In this document: one piece after another, positions 1-15,692 of the stretch
Numbering within the stretch: position 1 is the stretch's first letter
Layout: each line of letters opens with the position of its first letter
Assembly (NCBI RefSeq): GCF_016859285.1
Contig: NC_053401.1
Location: forward strand, 13,327,661-13,391,660
Direction: 5' to 3'
DNA: 64,000 bases
Origin: Xiphias gladius
Lineage: Eukaryota; Chordata; Actinopteri; Istiophoriformes; Xiphiidae
Notes under the pieces: generated by a model
The model's input: the letters and a program-made list of their open reading frames with translations, nothing else
Told to the model about the DNA's origin: nothing
Databases searched by the model: none
Translations under genes and position numbers: made by a program

Positions 1-458
1 TTATTGATAGAGTTGATGATGGATACCAGTGAGTCAACTATTGCGCTGGCAAGTGCTGACAACTATGGCTTTCCAAAAGTCATGTTCCAGGTTGTAGTCT
101 GTGTTTTTGAACCAAAACTGACCTTTCCATTGCATTTCAAGACTCACACTCTTTCATCCCAGCTGACTGATTTTCTACTTACAGATTCTGCTGGAGTTAA
201 AACAATGAGAGGCATAGAGAGGCTGTCCCAGAATTGGCATTTTGGTTGCCTGCAGCAGGCGGTCTGGCCAAGCTGGTTGAGCTTGTGCACTTTAACATCT
301 CATGGAATTGTGCATTTGGGAGTTACAGAACCAGAATGACTGACAAACATTTAAACTTCTCCTGGAGAGGATGAATTAGATGTAAAGTCGGCAGTGGTAC
401 ATGTTAGAACTTGTACAACACAGCAAATTCTCATTCCAGCTCCAGGGGGAAGTGAGTG

Positions 459-761
459 TTAAACCAAGTTCTTATCTGCTTTTATGTAATTCACAAATTC
501 TGGATGAGGATACCACTCTTCTGGTGGTAGGCAATTTCTGGATATGACATGGGCATTAGTGATGTGAATGCCCGCGAGATAAACGGCAATAACAGAGAAT
601 ACTCTGTCATCTTTGGGTGCCAGTTCTACAGGCTGGTTTAGACACGTAAAACTGCATCCATCTCCAGCAGAAGAATAACCTGATTATAGCAGCGATTCCC
701 AAAATTTGTTGCTTGTTACCTCAAGAAATGTCTACTTGCAATGCAACGTCCAATGTTGCAT
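459..761 (-). pseudogene. unidentified decayed coding-like segment
   Basis: On the minus strand one frame runs 100 codons from an ATG at 761 to a TAA at 459, broken by two in-frame stops near its start. The last 74 codons are open and look protein-like. They are cysteine- and proline-containing, with a hydrophobic stretch (SVIAVYLAGIHI) followed by NCLPPEEWYPHPEFVNYIK. Codon use does not look like random AT-rich DNA. I do not recognise the family. It could be a fossil of a mobile element or a decayed exon. The segment at 1-340 may continue it in a broken form. Confidence 0.25.
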
Positions 762-1953
762 GTCTTTGAGTTATGAGCAGATGAACTGAAGTGTGATTTT
801 CCCTTGTTTGACTCATTCATTTGAGGATTGAAGAGATAACATTTTGAACTATTTCACAAGAAAAAATGCAAAGTTTAAAAATAAAATGTTAATTTATGTA
901 GAAGAATCTTGTTTTTCCTATTTCCTATTCTTGTTATCCTGTCCCATGAGCCCTTAGATTAATCTCATGATCATTTTTTTGAATAGAGGATCCCACCTGC
1001 CATCAGCTACCCTTGGCATGATGGTGCCTCCTCATCCAGTGTCTCAGATGCTGAACCCTCAGTTGACAAATGTTGCAGCTAAAACTGCACATTGACTTTA
1101 TGTCACATGTAGAGAACCTCTGGAAAGATAGGAAAATAGTTTTACTTATTTTCCTACATTTTATGTAGTGATCAGATATGAGATTTACTTGACTTTTTGG
1201 GGGGCTTTTTTCACATTTTTGTGCTGTTCACCAGCCAAGATTCTTCCACTATGTTAACACTGTATGCATGTAATATTATCCACACTATGTGTGTACTTAT
1301 CACTGATATGCATCTGCCAGTTCTAGCATATATTTTGCAGTTAGATAGAAATGGATATTTGACTTCCACGCTCCCAATGAAAAAAACAAGTCTTTCAAGA
1401 CCATTTGTCTTTAATTCACATTGAGAATAAGCTTTTCGTAGAATGTAATAGTAATTAACAAGATATTTCATATACCCTAAATATCCCCTCATGTTTAAAC
1501 CTCTAGTATTAGGTCCAGCAGGGGGCAGTGCATTCAAGTCTGTCTGACTGGTGAACAATTACTGAGGTCAAGTTAAAAGGCCTCGTCTCACTTTTTGATA
1601 ATAAAATATTTAACATGTACTCTAAAACCCCAAGAAACTCACCCTCACTCTCATGGGATAAAGGAAGTTTATTGTTTTTAGACTCGTTTTTTAAACCAAA
1701 GTGCAACCATGAGAAGGATTGATTCAATATAATTTCGGGTAGTTGATGTATTTCAAGGATGGTTTTTCCTAAATTTCCCATTTATCTCGGTGGAGTAAAT
1801 TTCTAAAGACTGCATAAAACTGTGAGATTAAGAGACATGGTTTTGTCTCTACAAACAGAAGCCCTGAACTGAACCTAATCTTAGTTGTGGGGCAACACTG
1901 AAATTAATGGGCCAACCCCTTCTGTAAGTGTGTGCGTGTATGTGCAGTGTGTA

Positions 1954-1957
<4 letters not shown>
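762..1957. other. intergenic, no gene seen
   Basis: AT-rich sequence with short scattered open frames that show no family resemblance. No RNA gene or recognisable repeat was seen. Confidence 0.5.

Positions 1958-2035
<78 letters not shown>
1958..2035 (+). repeat. (GT)n microsatellite
   Basis: A pure alternating GT run of about 78 bases, preceded by a degenerate TG-rich shoulder from about 1927. Open frames across it on both strands are repeat artefacts. Confidence 0.98.
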
Positions 2036-5428
<3,393 letters not shown>

Positions 5429-5429
5429 A

Positions 5430-6810
5430 GTATTGATCAGGTGTCTGTAGCTGATGTAGAAAGGGCTTGTCAGGACAAGTTGGATGATGCAATTGCTCCA
5501 CACACTTCTGTCTCTTTTTGGCTTTTTCTGTCCAACTTTTCAGACCCTTTCTGTCAGTCATTAACTTTGCAAACCAGTTGTAAACTAGCTCACATCATTC
5601 TCGTTTAAAAAACCTACATCTGCCTGAAAGGGATTCTACGTAAAACCAACAGATGAATCTTTCACAAGTTCTGTGCTGGTTAGGTTTTTAGGGTTTTAGA
5701 TCTTGTGTGTGTTTGTGTGTTGGGGGTCTGAAGTTGACAGTTATAGTTCCTCATTATTCAGACCTCAGCAGTGGTTTCACAGCTCTGTGTGGTTTGCTAC
5801 ACCAGACAGCAGTTATCAACAGTCTATCTCTCTCTGTATCACACACCACCTCCTCTGTTGTTCAAACACAGCCCACTCAGGATGTAAACACTGTGTTAAC
5901 ATGTTTGCAAATGTTAACATGTTCTGCATGGAGATATCTCGGACATTTTATGTGAAATTATAGGTCATATGTACTTGTTTATTATTGTTTTATTAAAATG
6001 GTTTTCTATGTTCCCAGAAATGCTTTGTGAGCTAAATTAATTAGCAGGCAACATTATCCGCCTATGACCAACAAAATTCAAATGGCAAGGTTTCAGTTTG
6101 AGTAAAAAACGGTTTGGTGCATTGGGCAACATCGGTTATGTGTCTCATAAATCTGTCACATCTGTGCTTAGTCACTGCCTGCTGTCCCAGTCCTGCCTGC
6201 AATACATTAATGCCTGTTTTTAATCACGACTGTGTGTGTCCTGTACATGCTCATGTGAATGCAGTGAGGCCCAATTTTATGCACTATACAGTACATAATA
6301 AGTATACACTATGTACTAATCTTTAAATTCTAATGTTTTTTGCATTTATTAATAATGAAAATAATGCACTTTACTGTTTTGTACTAATAGGAAATGATAT
6401 AAGATGTGGTGAGACAACGATCAAGCTGCAACTTTGGAGAGCAACATCAATTTTCAAATTTGGAAACTTATCAGTGAACCAAACCAAAAAGTTTTTCCAG
6501 AGATGCAATGCCGTATTTTTTCTTTTCCAATATCCTCCCGGAGCTGTCTCACCCATATCCACAATTTTGTTTCTCTCCAGCTGTGAATACTTCCATTTAT
6601 AAATGTGCATTCCATTTTGGAACGATAGTGTCCATTAGCAGCACATTTAAAACACAAAGCAAATTTACTTTACAAACTAATGCTTTCATGTAAACATAGA
6701 AAATATATGTATATAATCAGTGTTTCTTTACCAAAATGCATTGAATGCATTTCCATCTTCAGAAAAAATTTATAAAATAAATTTTAGGAGTTTTTTAAAT
6801 CCTGTATTGT
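5430..6810. other. intergenic, no gene seen
   Basis: AT-rich sequence with many short overlapping open frames on both strands, none resembling a known family. Confidence 0.45.
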
Positions 6811-6997
6811 TACCTCCTTCAAGTAGGTTATGTTTTCACCCGCGTCTGTTTGTCGGTTTGTTTGTTGGTTTGTTTATTTGTCAACACGATTACGCAAAAA
6901 GTATTGAACTGATTTGCACCAAACTTTGTAAGCGCCCTTGGCCAGGGAAGTACCCATTAAATTTTGGTGTGGATCCGGTTAAACGGGCAGATGCAGT
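6811..6997 (+). repeat. dispersed fish repeat (GGTTATG...GTTTGTTTG family)
   Basis: Contains in order AGGTTATGTTTTCACC, a GTTTGTTTG tract, ATTACGCAAAAAGTATTGAA, a 'gatttgcaccaaactttg' block, and TTGGTGTGGATCCGG. This order is that of a very common dispersed repeat I know from fish genomes, though I cannot name the family. A second, opposite-orientation copy lies at about 24640-24898 in this window and supports the call. Confidence 0.65.
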
Positions 6998-7204
6998 CTA
7001 GTTTATATCTATGTTTGCTAGTTTGCAGTCTTTTCTTTCCATTTTTCCTCCTCCAACTGATGACCAGTGGAATTGTGTGAAACCACGGCAGGAGTGTATG
7101 TCATGTCACTCATGTGCACAAGAGACAAACCACGCCCCGCTCATAAAAACATTTCTCTGTATCACTACTTTTGCGGTCAAAAACTCCACAGCGTACCTTT
7201 AAGC

Positions 7205-7575
7205 ATGCTTAAAGAGGCTCTCCACATATTTTATATATTATGATACATTTACTCATCAGAAGGAGTACTACTTAAAGCTGTTGTATAATGTTTTCTGTAG
7301 CTCTGAAAGGAGTTTTTTGAATTCTGAGAAAATAACGTGATGATGTCATCAGGGTGTTCTCTATTCGAATTTTTAACGGTAACTATGGAAAACAAGCTGG
7401 AGGGTCGGAGTTTGAAAAATGTGGGGGTTAAGCAGACAGGGAAGGTCTAACGAAATATACAACTGAATTGCATTATGGGGATGGTAAGATCCTGCATTTT
7501 TGTAGCTTGACCCATATTAGGAAGTAAAAATCTGGATATCTCACTTTGGTGAGATATCTGCTGCTCTGTTTTTGA
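7205..7575. repeat. probable dispersed repeat with a terminal hairpin
   Basis: The stretch resembles a common fish interspersed repeat (TTAAAGAGGCTCTCCACAT start, GATGATGTCATCA centre). It ends in a perfect 10-bp stem, GATATCTCAC at 7535-7544 paired with 7549-7558 across a TTTG loop. The identification is from memory of the family's general layout and has not been checked against a library. Confidence 0.35.
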
Positions 7576-7861
7576 CCATTCTTTTTAAAAATCTGTTTCA
7601 CACAACTTTATGAAAAGGAAACACTAAATTGCTGGAGTATACCATGAACAAGTGTGTAGTATGGACACTGTATTTAAGTATACAGTAGTGGTGGAAATCT
7701 GTTTGTGAGGTCTAGCGCACAGGCCCACTGTTGTCTTGTAACATGTAAACACATACAACTAAAAGAGAGACAGATTGAGAGGGTTATGGTGAAAGGGAAT
7801 GAAAGCAGGAGGAAGGGTTTGTGGCTGACAGCTTAATCATAAACATGTTCTTTGTACCATA

Positions 7862-7918
7862 AAAGAAAGAAAGACAAGTAGACAGACAGACAGAAAGACA
7901 GATAAATAGATAGACAAA
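7862..7918 (+). repeat. degenerate GACA/GATA tetranucleotide repeat
   Basis: Tandem units of AGACA, changing to GATA-type units, over about 55 bases. Confidence 0.75.
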
Positions 7919-8127
7919 AAGAAAAAAGATAAAATCAAAGGAACAGCAAAACAAGCGCTCAGATCAGTCAGAGCGACATATTTTGTGACTTGTTTGTGTC
8001 GTGTCCCTATGGTGCACACTGAGGACAGCGGCAACTTTGCTCAGATGTCAGGAGGCCTGGCAGCATTTAAACTCTGTAGCTTTGCATCATGTCTCATGAG
8101 AGATGAGAGGATGCAGAGCCTGGCCAG

Positions 8128-8140
8128 GGGTCAAAGGCCA
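8128..8140 (+). promoter_or_regulatory. DR1-type nuclear receptor half-site pair
   Basis: GGGTCA, a one-base A spacer, then AGGCCA form a direct repeat with one-base spacing. Such a site can bind PPAR-RXR, HNF4 or COUP-TF type receptors. It differs from two ideal AGGTCA half-sites at two positions. Function is inferred only from the motif; a 13-base match in 64 kb can arise by chance. Confidence 0.3.
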
Positions 8141-9722
8141 GAATTGCACTCTCTCTGAGCTCCGATCGAATTACAGACGTCTGAACCCACTGACACATCG
8201 GCATGTGATGAAAGGCTTTGCTGACTCATTTGAAACCCCAAGGAGAGGTTATTTATTTGTCAATGTCAGGCTTTTAAAATTAGAACAAAGAGAAGAAGAA
8301 GAAGGAAGGAGGTTCAGTGAGGCTCATATTTGCTCGTGAGTCATGGGAGGAGTTGTGAAAACAGCATTTTAGTCCCTCTGACTTTGCTTCTTGTTGATAG
8401 CTGGAAGTATTGTCCATGATACAATATTTCCATAAAAAGCCACAGACACAAACAGTGTTAATGTATTTTCAGTACACTCAGTAGCATTAGTAGCCCCAGA
8501 AGTATTTTGTGAACTTAAATGTTCAAATTTGTCCAAGTTTCATCATGACTTCTGGACACTGTTTACTAATCTGGAAGATTTCAGTCCTGGTTGATTTGGC
8601 GACAACTGTAGTTACTGGTGGTAACAGCAAATGCTGTTAAATACTACAGGTCACAGCATTCAGGGGGCAGCAAAACAAACTGTTGTCATTTTAATGAAGA
8701 AGGCAATAATTGGCCTTTCTCCATCATTCTGTGAGTAATGACATAAGTCGGCCAACAGAAGGGCACAGTGAAAGGAGCTGGTTGCCTCGCTGCATTCTGT
8801 CGCCTGCAGGTCTTCACCTAACAGCTGGCTGCTCCTTCATGTTCCATTACTCCGTGCAATATTTCAAACTGGTCTGCTGTCCAAAAATGCCCAAAATGAC
8901 CATTGTTACAAAACAGTCTTGCTTTATAGATGCATGTTTGATGAAAGATAGTGGTAAGTGGTAAGCTCACTGACAAACACACTGCATTTCCTCTGACCAC
9001 TTCATAATAAAAGTCAACTCGTGTGTCACCAGTTAAACGATTTTAATGTGACGCTGCAGCAGTAAGAAATGTTGGATTTGCATTAGCAGTAACTTCATAC
9101 AGCGTTTCTTCCGGGAATGTCGCCACAGAAAACTTCGTAATTGTGCAAATATACAAAAATTGCAATACCGTCATCAGTGGACCATAGGCTCAATCACCAT
9201 TGTGTTACCTGATTCAGTGATAGTGACCTAACATTACTGAGCTGCTTGATATTTGTCCTAGGTCAAGAGCTCTCACTTTCATCTGCCCTCACCCGTCCAC
9301 ACTTAGGAGATAAAGTTTTCATTCCTACAGATCCTCCTATTGTCTGTAACCGCCGTTTGTCATGTACATCACACCTGACCCCAACGTCCTCTGACCCTGC
9401 CAGTCTTTTGAAAGAGACACTGTGCTGACAGATAGATGGATGTTTTTCTGTTTTGTTCTAAAGACTTTGGTCAGTTCCTACAGCTGCCTGATAACCCCAC
9501 AGGGACGAAAATGGCTGACAGTGAGCGTTCTTCACATTCCTGCAGCAGGAATGTTAAGTTTTCAGCCTTTGTTTTTTGGTGACATGGTGACATCATCATG
9601 CATCATATCCTGCTGACAGACAAAATGCTCTGGAGATGCAAAGTCTACTGCACAGGGGTCTTTTGAAGTCAAAAAATGCAGGAAGTTTCTGAGCAAAGGT
9701 CATTGTGATGATATATTGCACC
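8141..9722. other. intergenic, no gene seen
   Basis: No coding frame or RNA gene recognised. The first 200 bases (about 8100-8330) are more complex than the surroundings and could be a noncoding element. Confidence 0.4.
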
Positions 9723-10090
9723 CTAACATGCTTTGAATGAACTTGTTGATGTATACAAGCTGTGATGGTTTCTGTGGCCCCTTATACCAGTTTACCTTGG
9801 CTTTGAAGTGAGGGTGGAGTGGTGGATTTTATATGCTAACTGTAGAGACTCTGTTCTGCTCTATATTGGATTTGTTTACTCCCTGAGTTAATGTTAGCTT
9901 AATCTTCTAGCTACAGCAGATAAATCCTGCTAGTGACAATTGTTATTTCAGCTGGCTAAATCTACGGATGCCTGCTAGGAAACACCACTTTGGGGGGGGG
10001 GTTACTTCAAAGCCAAGATAAAGTGGTATAAGGAGCCACAGAAACCATTACAGCCTGTTTACATCAACAAGTTCATTCAAAGTGTGTTAG
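9723..10090. mobile_element. MITE-like element with 87-bp terminal inverted repeats
   Basis: The left arm 9723-9809 begins CTAACATGCTTTGAATGAAC. The right arm 10004-10090, reverse-complemented, begins CTAACACACTTTGAATGAAC, and the arms stay clearly alignable for about 87 bases with a few substitutions. The roughly 195-bp centre has no coding potential. The layout is that of a non-autonomous inverted-repeat transposon, and the arm divergence points to an old insertion. No clear target-site duplication was seen, and the superfamily is not assigned. Confidence 0.75.
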
Positions 10091-10091
10091 T

Positions 10092-10108
10092 GGGGGGGGG
10101 GGGGGGGG
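10092..10108 (+). repeat. poly-G tract
   Basis: Seventeen consecutive G residues directly abut the right arm of the inverted-repeat element. Another run of ten G lies inside that element at about 9992-10001. Confidence 0.9.
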
Positions 10109-10870
10109 TGTAATTGGACTTCTGATAATTGGTTTTATCAGATGTCAATGGTAATATATATATGTATTTGTAACCGGAATTGTCGTATTGTGTTTCTTCA
10201 AGTGCAGACTTTTTTTCCTCATATTAAAAGACATAGCAATGGTATGACATAACCACACACACACACACACACACATTCATTGACTCACAAATTGAAATAT
10301 AATCTCACGCCTAAATCCCCTTTAATTCATGTCAAACCCAGACATGGTTTGGTAACCCTGTAATGCTTTAGGAGATGAAAGTGTATGTTTTTCTAGCTCT
10401 TAGCTGATGAAGTAATGAGACAGTGAAAAGCTCAATCAGCACCTTGGCAGGAGCAGGTTGTGAAAGAGGAAGTTCCTTCTGACACCTGAGCGTGAAAAGA
10501 CGAAAAAACACTGCAGGGATAATTTAAAGCAGAGGCAAATATTGCTGGTCATTTTTTTGTATTTTATATTTTTTGTCTTCAGTTATTGTCACCATTTTCT
10601 GTTATTCAGATACCTTCATCCATCTGCTCCAAGACAATTAAGCATACAAATATTCAACTCAAGACTTGAATCTGAATCAGCTTGTTGGAGGTCTGCCTAA
10701 CCACTTGGCCTTCATGCAACCAAATAAAACATTATTATTGGTCTAGATTATGATACAATCAGTGGTGAGTATTTGTATGACAAACAGGTATTTATAACTG
10801 AGGCAAAGCAGGTCTTCCATGGCAGGTTCAGACACATAAAGCAAAATGCTAATTATCAGTCAAAGCGAGT

Positions 10871-10900
10871 GGGGCGTGGGGGCGGAGGGAGGGGCTAGGG
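10871..10900 (+). other. G-quadruplex motif / GC-box cluster
   Basis: Five G-runs (10871-10874, 10878-10882, 10887-10889, 10891-10894, 10898-10900) separated by loops of one to four bases satisfy the usual quadruplex rule. The same bases give GGGGCGTGG- and GGGGGCGGAG-like Sp/KLF motifs. It is a sharp GC-rich island in AT-rich sequence. No gene start is identifiable beside it. Confidence 0.55.
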
Positions 10901-13249
10901 TGTGGCAGGGGGATGTCTGTAAAATCATTGGAGAAAATGTTTTTCTCCACACTGTCTTCCTGTTTTATCCTGTCTTGACTGGCTGTCTGGCTCCTTGTCT
11001 TTCTCTTTCCATCTCCAGTTAATACCCAGCCTAGTTTCCTAGTAAGTTTGCATTGTTAAAGATTAAAGATAGAAATCATTGTTAAATCACGACCAAAATG
11101 TTTGCATGTATGTATCTACACTATTGGAGAAAAGTTTTAATAGGGGATTAACTGCACTCTTTTTGCAGTATAGTTAATTTTTTGTAGGCAGTTCAACATA
11201 TTTTTGGATTAGCGCTAATGGAATAAGTAGCTACTTCCCAGGTAATCTTCTAGAACTTTATGGCTTTATTATGTGCAATAAATGGTATTATACCAAATCA
11301 GATCCATAGATGATGGACAAACTCGACTGGGCTTGCTTCTTTTGAAACAACTTCAAAAAAGCAACAAACTTTTTGCTGTAGGTCCTCTCACTTTTTGTCT
11401 TTAAAAATATAAACTATGGGGATGCAGCAGCTATTTTCATTTTTATTTATTTGTAAAAACGTCTTTCAGCGTCAAGTCTCTGGATAGGTGTTGCCCATGA
11501 CAATGTCTGACTAACATCTGAGAGCCGGTTTGGCTGGGAGACATAGCGTGCTAATAACTGGAGCATGTCCCCTGTAGCCTACAAATGTTGATACCAGACA
11601 TTTTTTTCCCCCTTTTTCAACCAGTTAGTCAGTCAGACAGTCACAGCAGACAGTTAACTAAACATACGGGGGAGACTAAATATAATTAACACTTTGTGGA
11701 ACATTTAATGTTCATAATATCCCCTTTCGTTAGGTTTCAGTTTGTGACCACTCTTCCTTTTTGTCAGGCCTTTTAAGAGTCCTTGCTCTTCCCATACGTA
11801 CTGTAATGTTGCAGCTTTTTTTGATTGGATGCAGCTGCAATTCGGGAACAGATGATTTGAGCCGTCAACATGAGGCAAAAATAGAGTTCTGCTGTCTCAT
11901 GTTGCTTTGAAAACTACACTGATTGCCAGACCTCTTTTTAAACTGACAGAAACTGTGATTTAGCTAGTTTTTTCCATGAGGTGTTTCAAGCATCTGTCAT
12001 CTGTTGAAGCGTCTAGTCATTTCATCACTCAGCCAGCCCACAAGGGAAGGATTTCATTCCTAAATTTGATATCCGTTGAAATACTGCAGTGTCTCCTCTT
12101 ACAAAATTACTGCATCAATTAATTTATTATGTAATATTTAGGTTGACTGTCAAGAGTAAAATACTTGAATTTTAAAGGATATAATCATCTGTCCTGTGAA
12201 AGCATTCCAGATGTGGTGACAATTCGCTTGCAAAACAGATGTACAGTGTGTTGCAGTGAAACCCTTCCAATGACTTGTCCAGCAGCCAGCCAGGCACTCA
12301 GTCCGTGTTCTCCATCTCCAGTCCTCACCCCCGAGGGACAGCAGCTGGCAGGGCGCCCTGTGTTTTTGTCTCAGACACGCTATGCCTGTCTGCCACTCGC
12401 TGTTCCTCTCGCTGCAGTTTCTTGGCCCTAGCCAATCATTGTGCAGCTCAGGTCGCCACAGAGGCCAGACAGGGCGGTGTCCTTTCTGAGCTGCTCACAG
12501 AAAGAATGGAAGAGGGGCTCACGTGCGACCTGTTTATTTGTCAGAGGAGAGATAGAGAAAAAAAAAGAGAGAACGTGCCTGTGAAATGAAGTTGAGAAAA
12601 TTTCAGTTGGCGGGAAAGCAGGAAGGGAGGGGAGCAGAGGGGAGTAGGGGAGGAGGAGGGAGGCAACACAAAGCACTGGACTCTGCATTTATGCTATAGA
12701 TATTTCCACTCATCAGCTATTAGTCATTGCTTTGGCTCATAAGCCGCACACATTACTCTACATGACTTTACCCAACCAGGGACTTTATTTGATTACACTT
12801 GTTGGCCTTTCTCACTTTTAAGGAAAATCTGGCGATTCGATTACATTATTCAGTTTTCCAAGGTAAAGCAGTTAGTTGTACCTTTTGGAAGAGCAGAGGG
12901 AGAAAGAGAGATCAAGCAAAGTAACAATTAATAAAATGAAGACAGGACTTGTGCCAAAATGGATGCATATGTCTAAATCTGTTCTTCACTGGTATGAACA
13001 GCGGAGAAGCAGACAACACAACCGTGTTGAATAAAGGAAATTGAAGGGGGTTTAGTTTGATTCTGTTTGACAGTTTTATCATACTACCTTCTTCAGGATA
13101 AGATGCAGTCAGACAATGCAACACTCACCTGACTGGCATTTATACTAACTAGGGCAGGTGTTATAAATCAGGATAATCAGCTTGAGAGGCTGCTCCAAGG
13201 ACGACCTGAGAAAACATGTTTACATAATCAAGAAACCATGTTGTGTGAA

Positions 13250-13253
<4 letters not shown>
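10901..13253. other. intergenic, no gene seen
   Basis: Mostly AT-rich sequence. A more GC-rich block at about 12180-12560 has overlapping open frames and a CACGTG-type E-box near 12520, but no recognisable protein or splice structure. A purine-rich G-run cluster follows at 12625-12650. Confidence 0.4.
12625..12650 (+). other. G-quadruplex motif
   Basis: Four G-runs (12625-12627, 12629-12632, 12639-12642, 12647-12650) with loops of one, six and four bases lie inside a longer purine-rich strand. Confidence 0.45.

Positions 13254-13338
<85 letters not shown>
13254..13338 (+). repeat. (TG)n microsatellite
   Basis: A pure TG run of about 85 bases. Confidence 0.98.
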
Positions 13339-13339
<1 letters not shown>

Positions 13340-15179
13340 ATCATGGCAAAATGTGGTTCTGGAGACACCTACTGTAGCAGGAACTGCCCCAGAGGCCATT
13401 TTGAATTCTTTGGAAGGTGTTTAGAGGCCTCTCTGTCTGTTTGTCTATCGACAGATTTTGTCACCACCATAGCATCACAACCATGTCAGATGCAGTCACG
13501 AGTCTTTACAGGTGTGTAGTTGAGCTCAAAATGAAGGCCAAGTTTATAGATAGGTGTGGTCCGACACATGACTACTGAAAAGCTGCAGCTGGTGTGATCC
13601 CATCACAAGATGTTCTCTAGTGATATTCATTGTATGTTTGGGTGATCTACGCTGCCTGTTATGCAATTGTGTAGCTTCCCTAGCTGCCAGAAGCACCTGT
13701 TTCGTTTCCATTTGTGGCTATCTCTGTCAGGGTGTGCCTCTCGAAAACCACATAAAGAAGGAGGAGCAAACATTGAGCTTTTTGAAGAAGTCATATTTTG
13801 GCAGTCACATTTGTAATGCTGAAAAAATGTCTTTGTGAATGACTTTTCATTTCCTGCAGAGTCGAAAGAGATGTAACATTTCAAAGGCAAAAATATTACT
13901 TTCTTACAAAACTCATGCCAGAAAACAGCCAGTACAATCCAGCAAACAACTCTGAGAGGCAGAAAACACATTTTCATTGAAAAATAAAGCTTGCCAAGTT
14001 CCATATTACTGTCATAAATCAGCCTCAGTGTACATGTCCTGTGTGGATAATATCACAACTGTCTTTGCAGCAGCTCCCCTGCCCCTGTTTTCCCTGCTTG
14101 GAGTCTTGGTCGGCCTCCAACTAAAGCACAGGCCCCTTCTTACAGGCTCCCTTCACATTTCCATCACTATCACTTCACCATTCGGATCTGCAGTGGGCCT
14201 CAGTTCTCTCTTTCCCATCCAAGAGGTTGAAACATGGTCATACAGCAATAATCCAGAAATGTGGGATGAAATGAAGGCAACTCATGTAAATATTGTGAAA
14301 ACAGAAGAGAACATGTGGCCTCTTTTCATAACAAATTGCACAGCTGAGCTTTATTTTTTTTGCTCAAATTATAAAACAAAGAAAAGATGTTGTTCCCCTC
14401 TTTTAATAAAGCTGTCAAACTCTATTAGTTATTACATCAGTTTAATTGAACTGTAAATGGGTTTAACTTCACTCGCTTTGAATGTTTGAAGGTCTCTCCA
14501 AGCCAACATAGACTCACACAAACACAAAAAAAGACGATTTTTCTTCACCCATAGATGACACAGGTCTGACGGCTTTTCCATGTTAAGCTTTCAATGTGGA
14601 TCACATACAGTTCATTATTGTTTCTGTAGAAACCCTGACAATGGCACAGTCATTTCCACTGACTCAGTTACCCGTCATTGCTGGTTGATTTGTTGACAGA
14701 GGCTTGGTTATAACATGATGTGCCTTTGCTTTCGCAAACTGTAGTGTAGCTTTACTACAAAACACAGTAGAAAGCACAGTGCGTCAGTCACTGTATGCTA
14801 AGGATCTTAACTAGGATTTTTACTCCTCAATATAAAGGACCATAATATATGCAGGAGTTTTCTAAGTTCCTAAATCACTGCAAGGATCTTAGCCATATTT
14901 TTTCCAGGTGCCACTATTTTAAAAATGCTTAAAAATGTACTCGTACAATCTGTACTCTCTATTTTGGGACTACAGTAAATAGCCCCACCCACTGGTGTTC
15001 TGGGATGCACCCAATTGACTGGCCAGGCAACAATGAGATACAATTCATAATGTGCCTGGACCACAACCTGAAATATGCATCACGAAAGTTGTACCGGTTC
15101 TCATTATCATTGTTTGAATTTACACTAGCCTTGTTATGTAACGTCTATGTTTTTGTAACCAATGAGATGTTGTAATTTA
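13339..15179. other. intergenic, no gene seen
   Basis: The longest open frame (13977-14456, plus, 159 codons) is low-complexity and hydrophobic. It shows no domain or splice context, so I do not call it a gene. Confidence 0.4.
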
Positions 15180-15692
15180 TATTAGTCACTTACATAATTT
15201 TGAGGTACTTGTGCTTCAAGTATTTCCATTTTCTACTACTTTACACTTCTTCCACATGACACGGGGGAATTCTGTTCTTTACTCCAATAAATTTATTTGA
15301 TGGATATAATTATTAGTTACTTTTCAGAATAAAATGTCACATACAAAACATATGACAGATACAATATATACAATAATATAACAGTATATGAGGGTAAATA
15401 TTAAAATGAACTCAGCCTCAATAAGCTATAATATTTTAATGTCTCTTACATGTTTATGCATAAGTAATATTAATCTAATGTTATAATGTATAATAATGTA
15501 ACACTGACAGAAGCCAATCAGCTGCATAACAAGTACTTTTACTTTTAGTACTTTAAATAAATGTAGCTGATAATACTTACTTACTTTTACTCAAGTAAGA
15601 TTTTGAAAACAAAACTTTTACTATTTTTACACTGTGGTATTGATACTTTTACTTAAGTAAAGGATTTTGTATACTACTTCAACCACTAGATA
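15180..15692. repeat. dispersed fish repeat (TACTTTTACTTAAGTAAA family)
   Basis: Contains 'ttttactccaataaatttat', a GTTACTTTTCAGAATAAAAT block, repeated ACTTTTACT units, and a right end reading ACTTTTACTTAAGTAAAGGA followed by TACTACTTCAACCACTAG. This matches the terminal and internal organisation of a common non-autonomous fish repeat whose end reads CAGTGGTGGAAGAAGTAT on the other strand. The left terminus is missing, so the copy is truncated. Confidence 0.6.

Noticed and set aside
12275..12589. Plus-strand open frame in a GC-richer block
   Set aside because: No recognisable protein; overlapping frames on both strands are open, as expected from composition.
13977..14456. 159-codon plus-strand open frame
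   Set aside because: The longest frame in the desert, but it has no domain, no splice context and AT-driven composition at its end.
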